Shown here one piece after another: positions 1-7,877 of a stretch of DNA of 64,000 nt (position 1 is the first letter of the stretch; each line of letters starts with the position of its first letter). The notes under the pieces were generated by a model that did not search any database, had not been told where the DNA came from, and saw only the letters and a list, made by a program, of their open reading frames with translations. Source of the DNA: RGIG8700 sp045648505. GTDB lineage: Bacteria > Bacillota > Clostridia > RGIG6154. Both the position numbers and the translations under genes were made by a program. Location: assembly GCA_045648505.1 (NCBI GenBank), contig JAZROD010000044.1:82367-146366 (forward strand), written 5' to 3'.

Positions 1-1
1 T

Positions 2-1222
2 TTCAACAACGAAACCATTGGTTATGTTTCAGAAAAATATGCAACAGAGCTTGCGCTTGATACTATTTATTCTGATATAGAAACATACGCATCTGAAGAA
101 GACAATATAAATATCACAACATCCTTAAAACCATCGGTTGCTCCTGATTTATTTTTTAAATCAGAAACAGAAATTGCAGACATAATCAAATCAAGCCTTG
201 ATTTTTATGTTGAGGCCTGTTGCATTTATATTGACGGACAGCCTGCACTTTCCACAAAGGATAAAGCAGATGCACAAAAAGCAATTGAGGAATATAAAAA
301 TTCCTGCATTGGCGGTGACGGTGAGGTTTTAAACCTTACTGTGAAAGAAAATATTGAATACAAAAACACAAGAGTTGTTCTGGCAACAGTTTTATCTGTT
401 GAAGATGCGGTTAAAACCCTTCACGGTACTATGGCTAAAGAAGGTCTTTACACAGTTGTTGAAGGTGATACTCTATGGAGCATCGGTATTGAAAACAATA
501 TGCCTACAGACTATCTTATGGAGCTCAACAACCTTGACAGCGAATTTCTCAGCATCGGTGATGTTCTTCGTGTAACTCATCCTGTTCCTCTTCTTACCGT
601 AACGGTAGAAAAGCGAATCAATTATACCGAATATATCCCTTACGAAACAGAGCAGATTTATGACTCAAAGCTTACAAAGGGTACTAACAAAACCGTACAG
701 AAAGGTCAGAATGGTGAAAACAAGATTACTGCGGTTGTAACGATGGTAAACCTTCAGGAAACTGACCGTATTATTGAAAACACAGAGCATATTTGTGACC
801 CTGTTAAAGAAATAATCAGAATCGGAACAAAACCGAAGCCAAAAACAGCGGCAACCGGCAGATTCGGCAGACCTATCAACGGCGGATATGTTTCTTCTGC
901 ATACGGTAACAGAAGCAGAGGCTATCACACAGGTATAGACTATGCCCTTTCTTATGGTTCACCTATTTATGCATCCGACGGTGGTACTGTAACATATTCA
1001 GGATGGAGTGGTGGATACGGATATATGATTAAAATCAACCACGGCAACGGTTATGAAACAGTTTACGCTCATTGCAGTAAGCTTGCGGTTTCATCAGGTA
1101 AAAAAGTTGCAAAGGGTCAGGTTATTGCTTATGTAGGAAGTACCGGTAACAGTACAGGTCCACATCTTCACTTTGAAATAAGAAAAAATGGGTCATATAT
1201 GAACCCATCCAATTATTATTAA
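2..1222 (+). CDS. Secreted M23 family metallopeptidase with LysM and G5-like domains (5' end outside the window)
   Basis: The frame is open from base 2, so the gene starts upstream; 406 residues are visible. In window numbering there is a LysM repeat at about 149-193 (YTVVEGDTLWSIG), a G5-like region at about 197-275 and a C-terminal M23 LytM-type peptidase at about 285-406. Zinc ligands fit HTGID (His309, Asp313) and HLHFE (His390), with His357 in YAHCS. The family cuts peptide bridges in peptidoglycan outside the membrane, and LysM and G5 bind the wall. A GTG at 341 gives a shorter open frame, but the upstream codons continue without a stop and look coding, so it is not the start. The gene converges on spoIID across a shared terminator. 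SpoIIQ also carries an M23 domain, but its architecture differs, so I do not assign that role. Confidence 0.88.
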   Translation, partial: FNNETIGYVSEKYATELALDTIYSDIETYASEEDNINITTSLKPSVAPDLFFKSETEIADIIKSSLDFYVEACCIYIDGQPALSTKDKADAQKAIEEYKNSCIGGDGEVLNLTVKENIEYKNTRVVLATVLSVEDAVKTLHGTMAKEGLYTVVEGDTLWSIGIENNMPTDYLMELNNLDSEFLSIGDVLRVTHPVPLLTVTVEKRINYTEYIPYETEQIYDSKLTKGTNKTVQKGQNGENKITAVVTMVNLQETDRIIENTEHICDPVKEIIRIGTKPKPKTAATGRFGRPINGGYVSSAYGNRSRGYHTGIDYALSYGSPIYASDGGTVTYSGWSGGYGYMIKINHGNGYETVYAHCSKLAVSSGKKVAKGQVIAYVGSTGNSTGPHLHFEIRKNGSYMNPSNYY

Positions 1223-1250
1223 AAAAATAAGCCTTCGGGCTTATTTTTTT
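1221..1250. terminator. Bidirectional intrinsic terminator between the M23 gene and spoIID
   Basis: The stem AATAAGCC / GGCTTATT closes a TTCG tetraloop, with an A-run on the left and a T-run on the right. It can therefore stop transcription from both converging genes. Confidence 0.85.
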
Positions 1251-2128
1251 AATTCTGTTCCTGGGTAGTAGTGCTTTAATATTTCTTCGTAGCTATACCC
1301 TGCTTTTGCATAATGATTTGCCCCGTACTGACTCATTCCCACTCCGTGTCCATAGCCATAGACGGTGAAGATGTATTCTCCGTCTTTTTCTTCTATATTA
1401 AAATTTGCCGAGCGCAAATCAAACAGTTCTCTTATTTTCGCACCTGTATATTCTTTTTCGCAAAGGGTTATTGTTTTTACCGTTCCCGCATCCGTTCTTG
1501 CTATCTCCCCTATTACTTTTTCAAAGTCCTTTGCTCCCAGTTTTTCTACAAGTTGATGATAACCTACCGAAACCTTTGTTTCATAACCTTTTACAGTCTT
1601 ATCACCTTCGCTTTCAACGCTCACAAGGTAAGGCAGCTGTCCGCCCCATATATCTGCCGAGCTTTCTGTTTTTCCTGAAGAAATCGCGTGAAACACCGTT
1701 GATGCATATTCATCTTCATACATAAGAGCTTCGCCCTTTGTTTCCATTACTGCTTCCTGAAGCTTTTGCTGATATTTTTCTTCAAGTTCTTCATTACTAT
1801 ATGCCATACAATGATTACTGTCTGTGCAAACCGAAGCCTTTGGATGCTTTTCATTCTTCACTTTAAGTTTTTTCAATGTATATGTTCTTACTGCAACTGC
1901 CTGAGCTTTAAGTGCTTCTTTTTCAAAAGACGCAGGCATTTCTTTTGCCACCGCATTAAACACATATTCCTCCAAAGGAATATAAAAGACCTCTTCTTTT
2001 TCAAAGTCATACACGCTTATTTTTTCACCTTCTGAAATTTTCTTTTCTTTTTTTGTAATAAGTGTGCTGACAGGTATAATATATATTAGTATTATAAACA
2101 CCAGCCCCATACTAATCATCTTTTTCAC
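1241..2128 (-). CDS. spoIID: Stage II sporulation protein D (SpoIID/LytB family)
   Basis: SpoIID is a membrane-anchored lytic transglycosylase that works with SpoIIM and SpoIIP to degrade septal peptidoglycan during engulfment. About 295 residues, with one N-terminal membrane segment. The conserved block KEMPASFEKEALKAQAVAVR holds the catalytic Glu (E of EMP), and the C-terminal motif GYGHGVGMSQYGA is typical of the family. I place the start at GTG 2126-2128 because a GGGGGG run lies just upstream; the ATG at 2158 has no ribosome binding site. Length is close to the B. subtilis protein (about 340). In many Firmicutes spoIID is followed by spoIIQ; here the M23 gene is convergent instead. A SpoIID-domain amidase enhancer (LytB) is possible, but length and motifs favour SpoIID. 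Confidence 0.85.
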   Translation of the reverse strand: MKKMISMGLVFIILIYIIPVSTLITKKEKKISEGEKISVYDFEKEEVFYIPLEEYVFNAVAKEMPASFEKEALKAQAVAVRTYTLKKLKVKNEKHPKASVCTDSNHCMAYSNEELEEKYQQKLQEAVMETKGEALMYEDEYASTVFHAISSGKTESSADIWGGQLPYLVSVESEGDKTVKGYETKVSVGYHQLVEKLGAKDFEKVIGEIARTDAGTVKTITLCEKEYTGAKIRELFDLRSANFNIEEKDGEYIFTVYGYGHGVGMSQYGANHYAKAGYSYEEILKHYYPGTELKK

Positions 2129-2167
2129 TCTTGTCCCCCCGTTTTCCATATATTTCATTATATGAGG

Positions 2168-2196
2168 TTGACAAAACTTTTAGAAACAGTTATAAT
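2168..2196 (+). promoter_or_regulatory. Consensus sigma-A promoter of the citrate synthase gene
   Basis: TTGACA (2168-2173), a 17-bp spacer and TATAAT (2191-2196): both hexamers are perfect. Transcription would start near 2203, about 50 bases before the ATG. Confidence 0.88.
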
Positions 2197-2251
2197 ATAT
2201 AAATATAATCCATAAAAAAATGTTATAATTCAACATTGGAAAGGAGACATA

Positions 2252-3625
2252 ATGCACGAAGCAATTTTAAACAAAAACAGAGAGTTTCTGGACAGCGTTG
2301 ACAATCTTATTGAAATTGTCAGCAAAATGGACAGAATCGACCCTGAACTTTATATGCAATACAATGTTAAGAGAGGTCTGAGAAACGCTGACGGCACAGG
2401 TGTGCTTGTAGGTCTTACAGCTATCGGTGAGGTTCACGGTTACTATATTGAAGACAATGATAAAATTCCAACAGAAGGAAAGCTTTTATACAGAGGTATA
2501 AGACTTAAAGATCTTATTGAAGGAAGCAGAGCAGAGGGAAGATTTGGTTTTGAGGAAATTTGTTTCCTTATTCTTTTCGGAAAGCTCCCCACAAAGGAAG
2601 AGCTTGACACCTTCACAAAGCTTCTCATTTCTTTGAGAACGCTTCCACAAAATTTTGTTGAAGATATGATTAAAGCGCCAAGTCCTAACATTATGAACAA
2701 GCTTGCAAGAGCAATTCTTACTCTTTATTCATACGACTCAAGCGCAGACGATTTATCTCTTCACAATGTACTTATGCAATCCATAAGCTTAATTGCTAAA
2801 ATGCCTATTATGGTTGCAAATTCATATTCAATCAAAAAATATGCATACGATAACGAAAGTCTGGTTATTCACACACATAACCCGAATCTTTCAACTGCAG
2901 AAAACTTTCTTTATATGTTAAGACCTGACAGACAATTCACAAAAGAAGAAGCAGAAATCATCGACCTTTGCCTGATTATTCACGCAGAACACGGTGGTGG
3001 TAACAACTCTGCATTTACAACACATGTGGTTTCTTCGTCAGGAACAGATACTTATGCCGCAATTTCTGCTGCAGTAAGTTCTCTCAAAGGACCTCTTCAC
3101 GGTGGTGCTGCAACAACAGTGTCTAAAATGTTTACCGAAATAAAGGAAAATGTCAAGGACTGGGAAAACGAAGAAGAAATAAGAGCTTATGTAACAAAAA
3201 TATTAAAAAAGGAAGCCTTTGACAAATCAGGCCTTGTTTACGGAATGGGTCACGCTATATACACCCTTTCTGACCCAAGAGCCGTTCTTCTTAAAGAAAA
3301 AGCCAAAGAACTTGCTAAAATTAAAGGTGCAGAAAAAGAATTTAACCTTTACGATACAGTTGAAAGAGTTACTCCTGAAATTTTCTGTGCACTGAAAAAC
3401 ACAAAAAAACCTATCTGTGCAAATGTTGATTTCTATTCAGGCTTTGTATATAACCTTTTAGGTATAAACGAAGAACTTTTCACACCTTTATTTGCAATGT
3501 CAAGAACAGTTGGATGGTGTGCACACAGAATTGAAGAAATTGTTTCAGGAGGCAGAATTATCCGTCCTGCATACAAAAGCATCACATCAAAACAGCACTA
3601 CATTCCACTTAATGAAAGAGAATAA
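2252..3625 (+). CDS. gltA: Citrate synthase (or 2-methylcitrate synthase)
   Basis: Condenses oxaloacetate with acetyl-CoA (or propionyl-CoA) to citrate (or methylcitrate) in the cytoplasm. 457 residues, typical of the longer clostridial form. The catalytic residues are visible: His247 in IIHAEHGGGNN, His283 in GPLHGGA and Asp393 in ANVDFYSG. The start is ATG 2252 behind GGAAAGGAG. It has its own consensus promoter and terminator, so it is monocistronic. No aconitase or isocitrate dehydrogenase is next to it, so the context does not separate an incomplete TCA branch making glutamate from the methylcitrate route. Confidence 0.9.
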   Translation: MHEAILNKNREFLDSVDNLIEIVSKMDRIDPELYMQYNVKRGLRNADGTGVLVGLTAIGEVHGYYIEDNDKIPTEGKLLYRGIRLKDLIEGSRAEGRFGFEEICFLILFGKLPTKEELDTFTKLLISLRTLPQNFVEDMIKAPSPNIMNKLARAILTLYSYDSSADDLSLHNVLMQSISLIAKMPIMVANSYSIKKYAYDNESLVIHTHNPNLSTAENFLYMLRPDRQFTKEEAEIIDLCLIIHAEHGGGNNSAFTTHVVSSSGTDTYAAISAAVSSLKGPLHGGAATTVSKMFTEIKENVKDWENEEEIRAYVTKILKKEAFDKSGLVYGMGHAIYTLSDPRAVLLKEKAKELAKIKGAEKEFNLYDTVERVTPEIFCALKNTKKPICANVDFYSGFVYNLLGINEELFTPLFAMSRTVGWCAHRIEEIVSGGRIIRPAYKSITSKQHYIPLNERE

Positions 3626-3660
3626 AAAAATTCCGCAGTACAAACTGCGGAATTTTTTTA
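3626..3660. terminator. Terminator of the citrate synthase gene, shared with the yabR end
   Basis: Perfect stem TTCCGCAGT / ACTGCGGAA (3631-3639 with 3644-3652), a 4-nt loop, flanked by seven A on the left and seven T on the right. It can act on both strands. Confidence 0.88.
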
Positions 3661-4071
3661 TCTGCTTCTTCTTGTGCCTCTTTTTGATTCAAAATTTCTT
3701 TTAAGCGCAAGCATTCTTTCATCACTGTCTTGCTTGAATCTGTTCATCTTATCTTCAAAAGAAAGATTTTCTTCCTTTGGTTTTTCAAATATCGCAATAT
3801 CTGCAGGTCTTGAAGCTTTTTTCGCTCTTTCTTCTTCAATGACTTTTTTGGCAGAAAGACTTACTTTCCCTTTTTCACAGGAAATAACTTTAACCTTCAG
3901 CACATCTCCCACTTTAACAAAATCTTCAATATTCTTAACAAAGTCAACTGCGATTTCAGAGATATGTATAAGTCCGGTCTTTCCTCCCTCAATCTGAGCA
4001 AACGCACCAAAATTAGTAATACCAGTAATCTTGGCTTCCACAACACTTCCAACTTCAAGCTGCATAAACAA
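3658..4071 (-). CDS. yabR: S1 RNA-binding domain protein, YabR-like
   Basis: 137 residues. The first ~70 form one S1 OB-fold (VGSVVEAKITGITNFGAFAQ; GKTGLIHISEIA), the same as in polynucleotide phosphorylase and ribosomal protein S1. The tail is basic and low complexity (ESKRGTRRSR). It lies 17 bases after divIC, as in Bacillus where yabR follows divIC, so co-transcription is likely. The precise function is not established; binding to RNA or the ribosome is inferred from the domain. GGAGG lies before both TTG 4071 and ATG 4065, so the start is uncertain by two codons. Confidence 0.85.
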   Translation of the reverse strand: MFMQLEVGSVVEAKITGITNFGAFAQIEGGKTGLIHISEIAVDFVKNIEDFVKVGDVLKVKVISCEKGKVSLSAKKVIEEERAKKASRPADIAIFEKPKEENLSFEDKMNRFKQDSDERMLALKRNFESKRGTRRSR

Positions 4072-4088
4072 AAAATCCTCCCAATAGC

Positions 4089-4382
4089 TTACTTTTCAGC
4101 AGAGTCAACGAATAAAATTTCGTCATTTTTAAGGAAGCCGAGCTTGTCCCTTGCGATTTCTTCCACACGCTTGTTGTAGTTATCCTTTTTGAGCTGCTCT
4201 TTAATTTCGTTGTCCTTTTGAGTTGCCATCAGGATTTCCGCTTCTACGGCTTTCTTATTATTTTTCAAATGAATAATTTTTATTTCCTGTGTAACAAACA
4301 TTGTGCAGAAATAAACGGTAAGTGCTGCAACTAAAAATATTTTACCAAGTTTTGATACTTTTTTCTTATTATTTCTTTTCAA
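4089..4382 (-). CDS. divIC: Septum formation initiator DivIC/FtsB-like protein
   Basis: 97 residues: a short basic cytoplasmic end, one membrane helix at about 12-30, then an extracellular coiled coil (LKNNKKAVEAEILMATQKDN). This is the FtsL/DivIC plan; the protein scaffolds FtsQ and FtsW in the divisome. The start is TTG 4382 with GGAGGTG seven bases upstream. The order yabP-yabQ-divIC-yabR is conserved in sporulating Firmicutes. Here divIC has its own promoter and a terminator separates it from yabQ, so its vegetative expression is decoupled from the sporulation genes. Confidence 0.87.
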   Translation of the reverse strand: MKRNNKKKVSKLGKIFLVAALTVYFCTMFVTQEIKIIHLKNNKKAVEAEILMATQKDNEIKEQLKKDNYNKRVEEIARDKLGFLKNDEILFVDSAEK

Positions 4383-4418
4383 TTGCTACACCTCCCCACT
4401 ATTCACTAACTCTAGTCT

Positions 4419-4447
4419 ATTTTATTATATTTATTTTAAAAAGTCAA
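4419..4447 (-). promoter_or_regulatory. Promoter of divIC-yabR
   Basis: On the minus strand: TTGACT (4447-4442), a 17-bp spacer and TAAAAT (4424-4419), about 37 bases before the TTG start. Confidence 0.7.
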
Positions 4448-4457
4448 TATTTTTCAC

Positions 4458-4486
4458 AAAAAAAAGCAACATCACCGTTGCTTTTT
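4458..4486 (-). terminator. Terminator after yabQ
   Basis: Stem AAAAAGCAAC / GTTGCTTTTT (4461-4470 with 4477-4486), followed on the minus strand by a run of eight T. It overlaps the yabQ stop codon. Confidence 0.82.
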
Positions 4487-4879
4487 AATGATTCTTTTTA
4501 TAAATTGCCTCCAACTGTTATTTTTACTGCCCAAGGCAAGCTTTTTAAAAGGAATTGTGATTACTTTAAAAAGAGCAAAAACTTTGTCCCATAAATATAT
4601 AAACAAAGAGCTTAACAACCATCTGTAAATGGAAAAACCGAAAAGGGTGAAGAAAAATTCGTACCATCTCAACACACCGTTATTGGCAAAAAAAAGAGCA
4701 GAATATATAATCACCGTTTCCCCAAGCCAGAACAAAACATCTTCAATGGCAACCATCAGATATGAATTAAAGCCGTTTTTTCTTAATGTCTTGAAAAAAT
4801 CATACCATACACCGCTTATACAACCGCACACTATACACCAGCCAACAACCAGAAGCTCCCCTGAAAGTGTATTCTTCAT
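4472..4879 (-). CDS. yabQ: Spore cortex biosynthesis protein YabQ
   Basis: 135 residues with about three to four hydrophobic segments (GELLVVGWCIVCGCISGVWY, then a long central one). In Bacillus YabQ sits in the membranes around the forespore and is needed for the cortex. The assignment rests on size, hydrophobic profile and the conserved order yabP-yabQ-divIC. Its ATG overlaps the yabP stop by four bases, indicating translational coupling. Expression during sporulation, probably under sigma-E, is inferred from the Bacillus homologue; I did not recognise a sigma-E promoter here. Confidence 0.8.
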   Translation of the reverse strand: MKNTLSGELLVVGWCIVCGCISGVWYDFFKTLRKNGFNSYLMVAIEDVLFWLGETVIIYSALFFANNGVLRWYEFFFTLFGFSIYRWLLSSLFIYLWDKVFALFKVITIPFKKLALGSKNNSWRQFIKRIIKKQR

Positions 4880-5142
4880 TTAAACAACCCTGACCAGAAA
4901 CCGCCTCTGCCGTTTGTTTCCTCCCGGTAGGCTACCGAATCTATGTTTCCGTCTATTATCAATTCTCCGTCTGCTGTGTTAAACTTATTTATGTGCATAT
5001 TGCTTCCCTTAACCACAAGCTCTCCCATTACAGTTGAAAGCTCCACCAACTCTTCATTATACACACCAATGTCCTTCACTCCGCTTATTAAAAGTTTTTC
5101 TCTTTTTTCCAGTATTATGTTATGTAATTTATTTTCTTCCAT
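4876..5142 (-). CDS. yabP: Sporulation protein YabP
   Basis: 88 residues, YabP/YqfC family: small soluble proteins made of beta-strands (ISGVKDIGVYNEELVELST; GELVVKGSNMHINKF; GELIIDGNIDSVAY). In Bacillus, YabP is needed for spore cortex formation. ATG 5142 is preferred over 5175 because GGGGGAC lies six bases upstream of it. Coupled to yabQ by an ATGA overlap. The tail ends in GGFWSGLFK, a usual family ending. Confidence 0.85.
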   Translation of the reverse strand: MEENKLHNIILEKREKLLISGVKDIGVYNEELVELSTVMGELVVKGSNMHINKFNTADGELIIDGNIDSVAYREETNGRGGFWSGLFK

Positions 5143-5191
5143 AAATTTGTCCCCCTTTTTAACATTATATTTCAAGGGGGACTAAAATATT

Positions 5192-5437
5192 CTAATCAAA
5201 CTGTCTGTACATCAAAGGAGCATCGTCTTTTGTTATATGCTTATCGTCAACTTTCAGGATTTCAACTTTAATAATTTTTTCTCCGATGGTAATTTCCATT
5301 ATATCTCCCACATTAACTTGTGCAGAGGCTTTTACAACTTTACCGTTTATGGCTATTCTTCCTTTATCACAGGCTTCATTTGCCACAGTTCTTCTTTTTA
5401 TTATTCTTGAAACCTTCAGAAATTTATCAACTCTCAT
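5192..5437 (-). CDS. rqcP: S4-domain ribosome quality control protein RqcP
   Basis: 81 residues, nearly all one S4 RNA-binding fold (MRVDKFLKVSRIIKRRTVAN; DKGRIAINGKVVKAS). RqcP (formerly YabO) binds the 50S subunit near the peptidyl-tRNA and works with RqcH to add alanine tails to stalled nascent chains. It precedes yabP as in Bacillus, with a 49-base gap after the preferred yabP start. The paralogue Hsp15 is longer, and the location also argues for RqcP. RBS AGGAAAGG before ATG. Confidence 0.88.
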   Translation of the reverse strand: MRVDKFLKVSRIIKRRTVANEACDKGRIAINGKVVKASAQVNVGDIMEITIGEKIIKVEILKVDDKHITKDDAPLMYRQFD

Positions 5438-5452
5438 TTATATGCCTTTCCT

Positions 5453-5490
5453 GAAAAAAAGAAGCAACCTTGAAAAAGGTTGCTTTTTTT
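5453..5490 (-). terminator. Terminator of hup
   Basis: Stem AGCAACCTT / AAGGTTGCT (5463-5471 with 5476-5484), with A and T runs of seven on each side. On the minus strand it follows the hup stop and precedes rqcP. Confidence 0.8.
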
Positions 5491-5505
5491 CTCAAAGTGT
5501 TATTA

Positions 5506-5778
5506 TTATTTAATAGCATCTTTGAATGCTTTACCAGCTTTGAATGCAGGTGCTTTTGAAGCTGGGATTTTCATAGCAGCGCCAGTAGCAGGGTTTCTGC
5601 CTTCTCTTGCAGCTCTTTCTTTAACTTCAAATGTACCGAATCCAACTAACTGAACTTTGTCGTTAGCTTTTAAAGCTCCTTCGATGCTTTCGATAACTGC
5701 GTTTAATGCTTTTTCAGCGTCCTTTTTTGACAATTCAGCTTTTGCAGCAATTGCAGCAACTAATTCTGTTTTATTCAT
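5506..5778 (-). CDS. hup: HU family nucleoid DNA-binding protein
   Basis: 90 residues, the standard HU length. The N-terminus MNKTELVAAIAAKAELSKKD, the core GFGTFEVKERAAREGRNPAT and the arm motif with its intercalating Pro (PATGAAMKIPASKAPAF) are clear. It forms a dimer that bends and compacts DNA. Strong RBS TTAGGAGGTGAATATA, own promoter and terminator. In B. subtilis yabN (MazG-like) lies near this place; here hup stands between the flippase and rqcP and no yabN is present. Confidence 0.96.
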   Translation of the reverse strand: MNKTELVAAIAAKAELSKKDAEKALNAVIESIEGALKANDKVQLVGFGTFEVKERAAREGRNPATGAAMKIPASKAPAFKAGKAFKDAIK

Positions 5779-5849
5779 TATATATTCACCTCCTAAGTGA
5801 TTTAAACTTTCTTTAGTACGGGCAAACCGCCCTTACAAGTTACAAATTC

Positions 5850-5878
5850 ATTATACATAATAATTTTGATTATTTCAA
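5850..5878 (-). promoter_or_regulatory. Promoter of hup
   Basis: On the minus strand: TTGAAA (5878-5873), 17-bp spacer, TATAAT (5855-5850). The leader is about 65 bases and holds a small GGGC/GCCC hairpin before the AGGAGG. Confidence 0.75.
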
Positions 5879-5935
5879 GTGTTTTTATTAAAATTTTTAC
5901 AATTTTGATTAAAATTAGCGCTTTTTTATGGGTTT

Positions 5936-7519
5936 TTAAAGAAATCTGCCTATGATTTTATTGATTTTTTCTGCTCCGGGCATTGAACTTACATCTTCTT
6001 TTGTTATTCCTTTAAAGAGAATAAGCCCTGCAAAATATAAAACAACCGCAAGACCAATGGCAACAACAAGGGCAATTTTATAATCTGTAACGCCCTTTGT
6101 AAGGTCATAAACAAAGTATGTTGCCACACCCATAACCAGGGCAGAGCCACCTATCTTTAAAACATTTCCCATTCCTACAGATGTATCAAGATATTTTTTA
6201 AGAGCAAGAAGGTTTAATCCTGCAGTTACCAGATAGCAAAGGTCTGTTCCGATTGGTGCACCGTGAATATTAATAGCCGGATTCCCCACTAAAATATAAT
6301 TTACAATAACCTTTACTGCCGCACCTATTGCCATATGAACAATTGGTACCCACACTTTACCTATTGACTGCAGAATTGAGTTTGTAACCATAACAAGGCT
6401 CAAAAAGATAATTCCGTATGCAAGAATAGATAAAAGCTTTGCTCCACCAAAATCACCCATAAGAAGATTAAGTATAGGCGCAGAAAGTATTGACATTCCC
6501 ACCGCACAAGGAACTGCAAAAATAAGTGTAAGTCTTAAAGCAGTTGCGGCGGTAAGGCGTGCTTCTTTTTTATTGCCAAGTGCAATAGCACCTGCAATTG
6601 CAGGAACAACACTTACACTCATACCCGTTATTACAACATTGGGCATATTGAACATTGTAACCGCATCTCCTGCATAATATCCGTAAAGCTGAATTCTTGT
6701 TGCTTCATCAAAGCCTATTGCTTCAAGCTGACGCATAATCATTCCAAGATCAATAAATGTTGCCATAGTGAAAACTGTTGCACCAAGAGTAATAGGGACT
6801 GCCAGTTTCAAAAGCTTTACAAGAATTTCTTTTGAACTTCTCACCTGTTCTTCAACAGAAGTTCCCATAAGCTTTTTAATTTCTTTTTTATTTCTGGTGT
6901 TGTAGATAAACATATACACAGCACCTATAAAGGTTCCTGTTGAAACACCAAGAATTGCTCCTGCTGCAGAAAACTGTTTTCCCATTGGAAGCATTACTGC
7001 CGCAAGTGCAAGTCCAAGTACAAGCTTACCCAGTGCTTCAATTATTTCTGAAACCGCAGTGGGAAGCATATTACCAAGTCCCTGATTAAAGCCTCTGTAT
7101 ATACTCATAACGCAAACAAAAAACAAGCTTGGCGAAAGTGCCATTATGGCATAAGCCGCAGGTTCTGCACGGATAAATGAAGCAAATGTCTGTGCACCAA
7201 AAAACATTATTGAGCTTCCTACAAGACCTATAATGGTTAAAAGAACCTTTGCAACGCTATATATTTTGTTTGTTTCTCTGTAGTTTTTCGTTGCCACGCT
7301 TTCTGCAACCATTTTTGAAATGGCAACAGGAATACCTGCAGTTGCAACTATGAACAACACATTATATATGGTATATGCGGCGGTGTATATTCCGATACCG
7401 TCCGCCCCTAAAATAAACTTTCTTAACGGGATTTTATAAACTGCACCTATAATTTTAACAAGTATGCCTGCTATGGCAATTATAAGTGCTCCCTGAACAA
7501 AGCCTTGTTTTTTCTTCAA
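5936..7519 (-). CDS. Polysaccharide flippase, SpoVB/YabM-like (MOP superfamily)
   Basis: 527 residues with about 14 hydrophobic helices. The N-terminus KKQGFVQGALIIAIAGILVK and the motif YKIPLRKFILGADGIGIYTA are typical of SpoVB/YabM, a MurJ-related family that carries lipid-linked precursors across the membrane. In Bacillus, yabM lies at this place in the yab cluster, and SpoVB acts in cortex synthesis. Whether this copy is the sporulation flippase or the general lipid II flippase cannot be told from sequence. The start is TTG 7519 with GGAGG nine bases upstream. No convincing terminator follows. Confidence 0.85.
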   Translation of the reverse strand: MKKKQGFVQGALIIAIAGILVKIIGAVYKIPLRKFILGADGIGIYTAAYTIYNVLFIVATAGIPVAISKMVAESVATKNYRETNKIYSVAKVLLTIIGLVGSSIMFFGAQTFASFIRAEPAAYAIMALSPSLFFVCVMSIYRGFNQGLGNMLPTAVSEIIEALGKLVLGLALAAVMLPMGKQFSAAGAILGVSTGTFIGAVYMFIYNTRNKKEIKKLMGTSVEEQVRSSKEILVKLLKLAVPITLGATVFTMATFIDLGMIMRQLEAIGFDEATRIQLYGYYAGDAVTMFNMPNVVITGMSVSVVPAIAGAIALGNKKEARLTAATALRLTLIFAVPCAVGMSILSAPILNLLMGDFGGAKLLSILAYGIIFLSLVMVTNSILQSIGKVWVPIVHMAIGAAVKVIVNYILVGNPAINIHGAPIGTDLCYLVTAGLNLLALKKYLDTSVGMGNVLKIGGSALVMGVATYFVYDLTKGVTDYKIALVVAIGLAVVLYFAGLILFKGITKEDVSSMPGAEKINKIIGRFL

Positions 7520-7592
7520 AACCTAACGCCTCCTGACTTTTTAATTATAGCAAAACTTTTTTCTTTTTTCAAGTACACATATATTTTATATA

Positions 7593-7621
7593 TTGCAATA
7601 AAGCACAGTTTATGGTACAAT
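7593..7621 (+). promoter_or_regulatory. Promoter of the small Cys-rich gene
   Basis: TTGCAA (7593-7598), 17-bp spacer, TACAAT (7616-7621), 30 bases before the ATG. Confidence 0.7.
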
Positions 7622-7651
7622 ATACAAAAATGTGTCGAAAGGAGCTACATT

Positions 7652-7822
7652 ATGGAAACAGTACCTATGTGTGAAACCTGTATATTCGGAAATAAAATTA
7701 TATGTACTGAAAATATTATATGTAAAAAGTATGGCGTTTTAGAAGCAGACGCTCCCTGCAAGCACTATAAATTTGACCTTACAAAAAAACAAGTCCGCAA
7801 AAAAAGAACAATTAAATTATAA
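7652..7822 (+). CDS. Small cysteine-rich protein of unknown function
   Basis: 56 residues. Six cysteines: a CETC pair, then singles in KIICTEN, ENIICKKYG and APCKHYKFD. The tail is strongly basic (KKQVRKKRTIKL). The spacing suggests metal or Fe-S binding, but no known motif is complete and I do not recognise the family. It is a real gene: promoter, RBS GAAAGGAGCT, ATG and a strong terminator are in the right order, and it stands alone between two minus-strand genes. Confidence 0.7.
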   Translation: METVPMCETCIFGNKIICTENIICKKYGVLEADAPCKHYKFDLTKKQVRKKRTIKL

Positions 7823-7824
7823 AA

Positions 7825-7855
7825 AACAGAAGTTGCACTGCAACTTCTGTTTTTT
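7825..7855. terminator. Terminator after the small Cys-rich gene
   Basis: Perfect 11-bp stem AACAGAAGTTG / CAACTTCTGTT with a 5-nt loop and a T-run. The A-run on the other side lets it also serve the convergent kinase gene. Confidence 0.87.
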
Positions 7856-7877
7856 GTTTATCATCAATAACTTTTAG

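Noticed and set aside
1313..2035. Several plus-strand frames opposite spoIID
   Set aside because: They are shadows of the minus-strand gene without start signals.
7505..7651. N-terminal extension of the small Cys protein
   Set aside because: The region holds the promoter and the ribosome binding site of the ATG at 7652.
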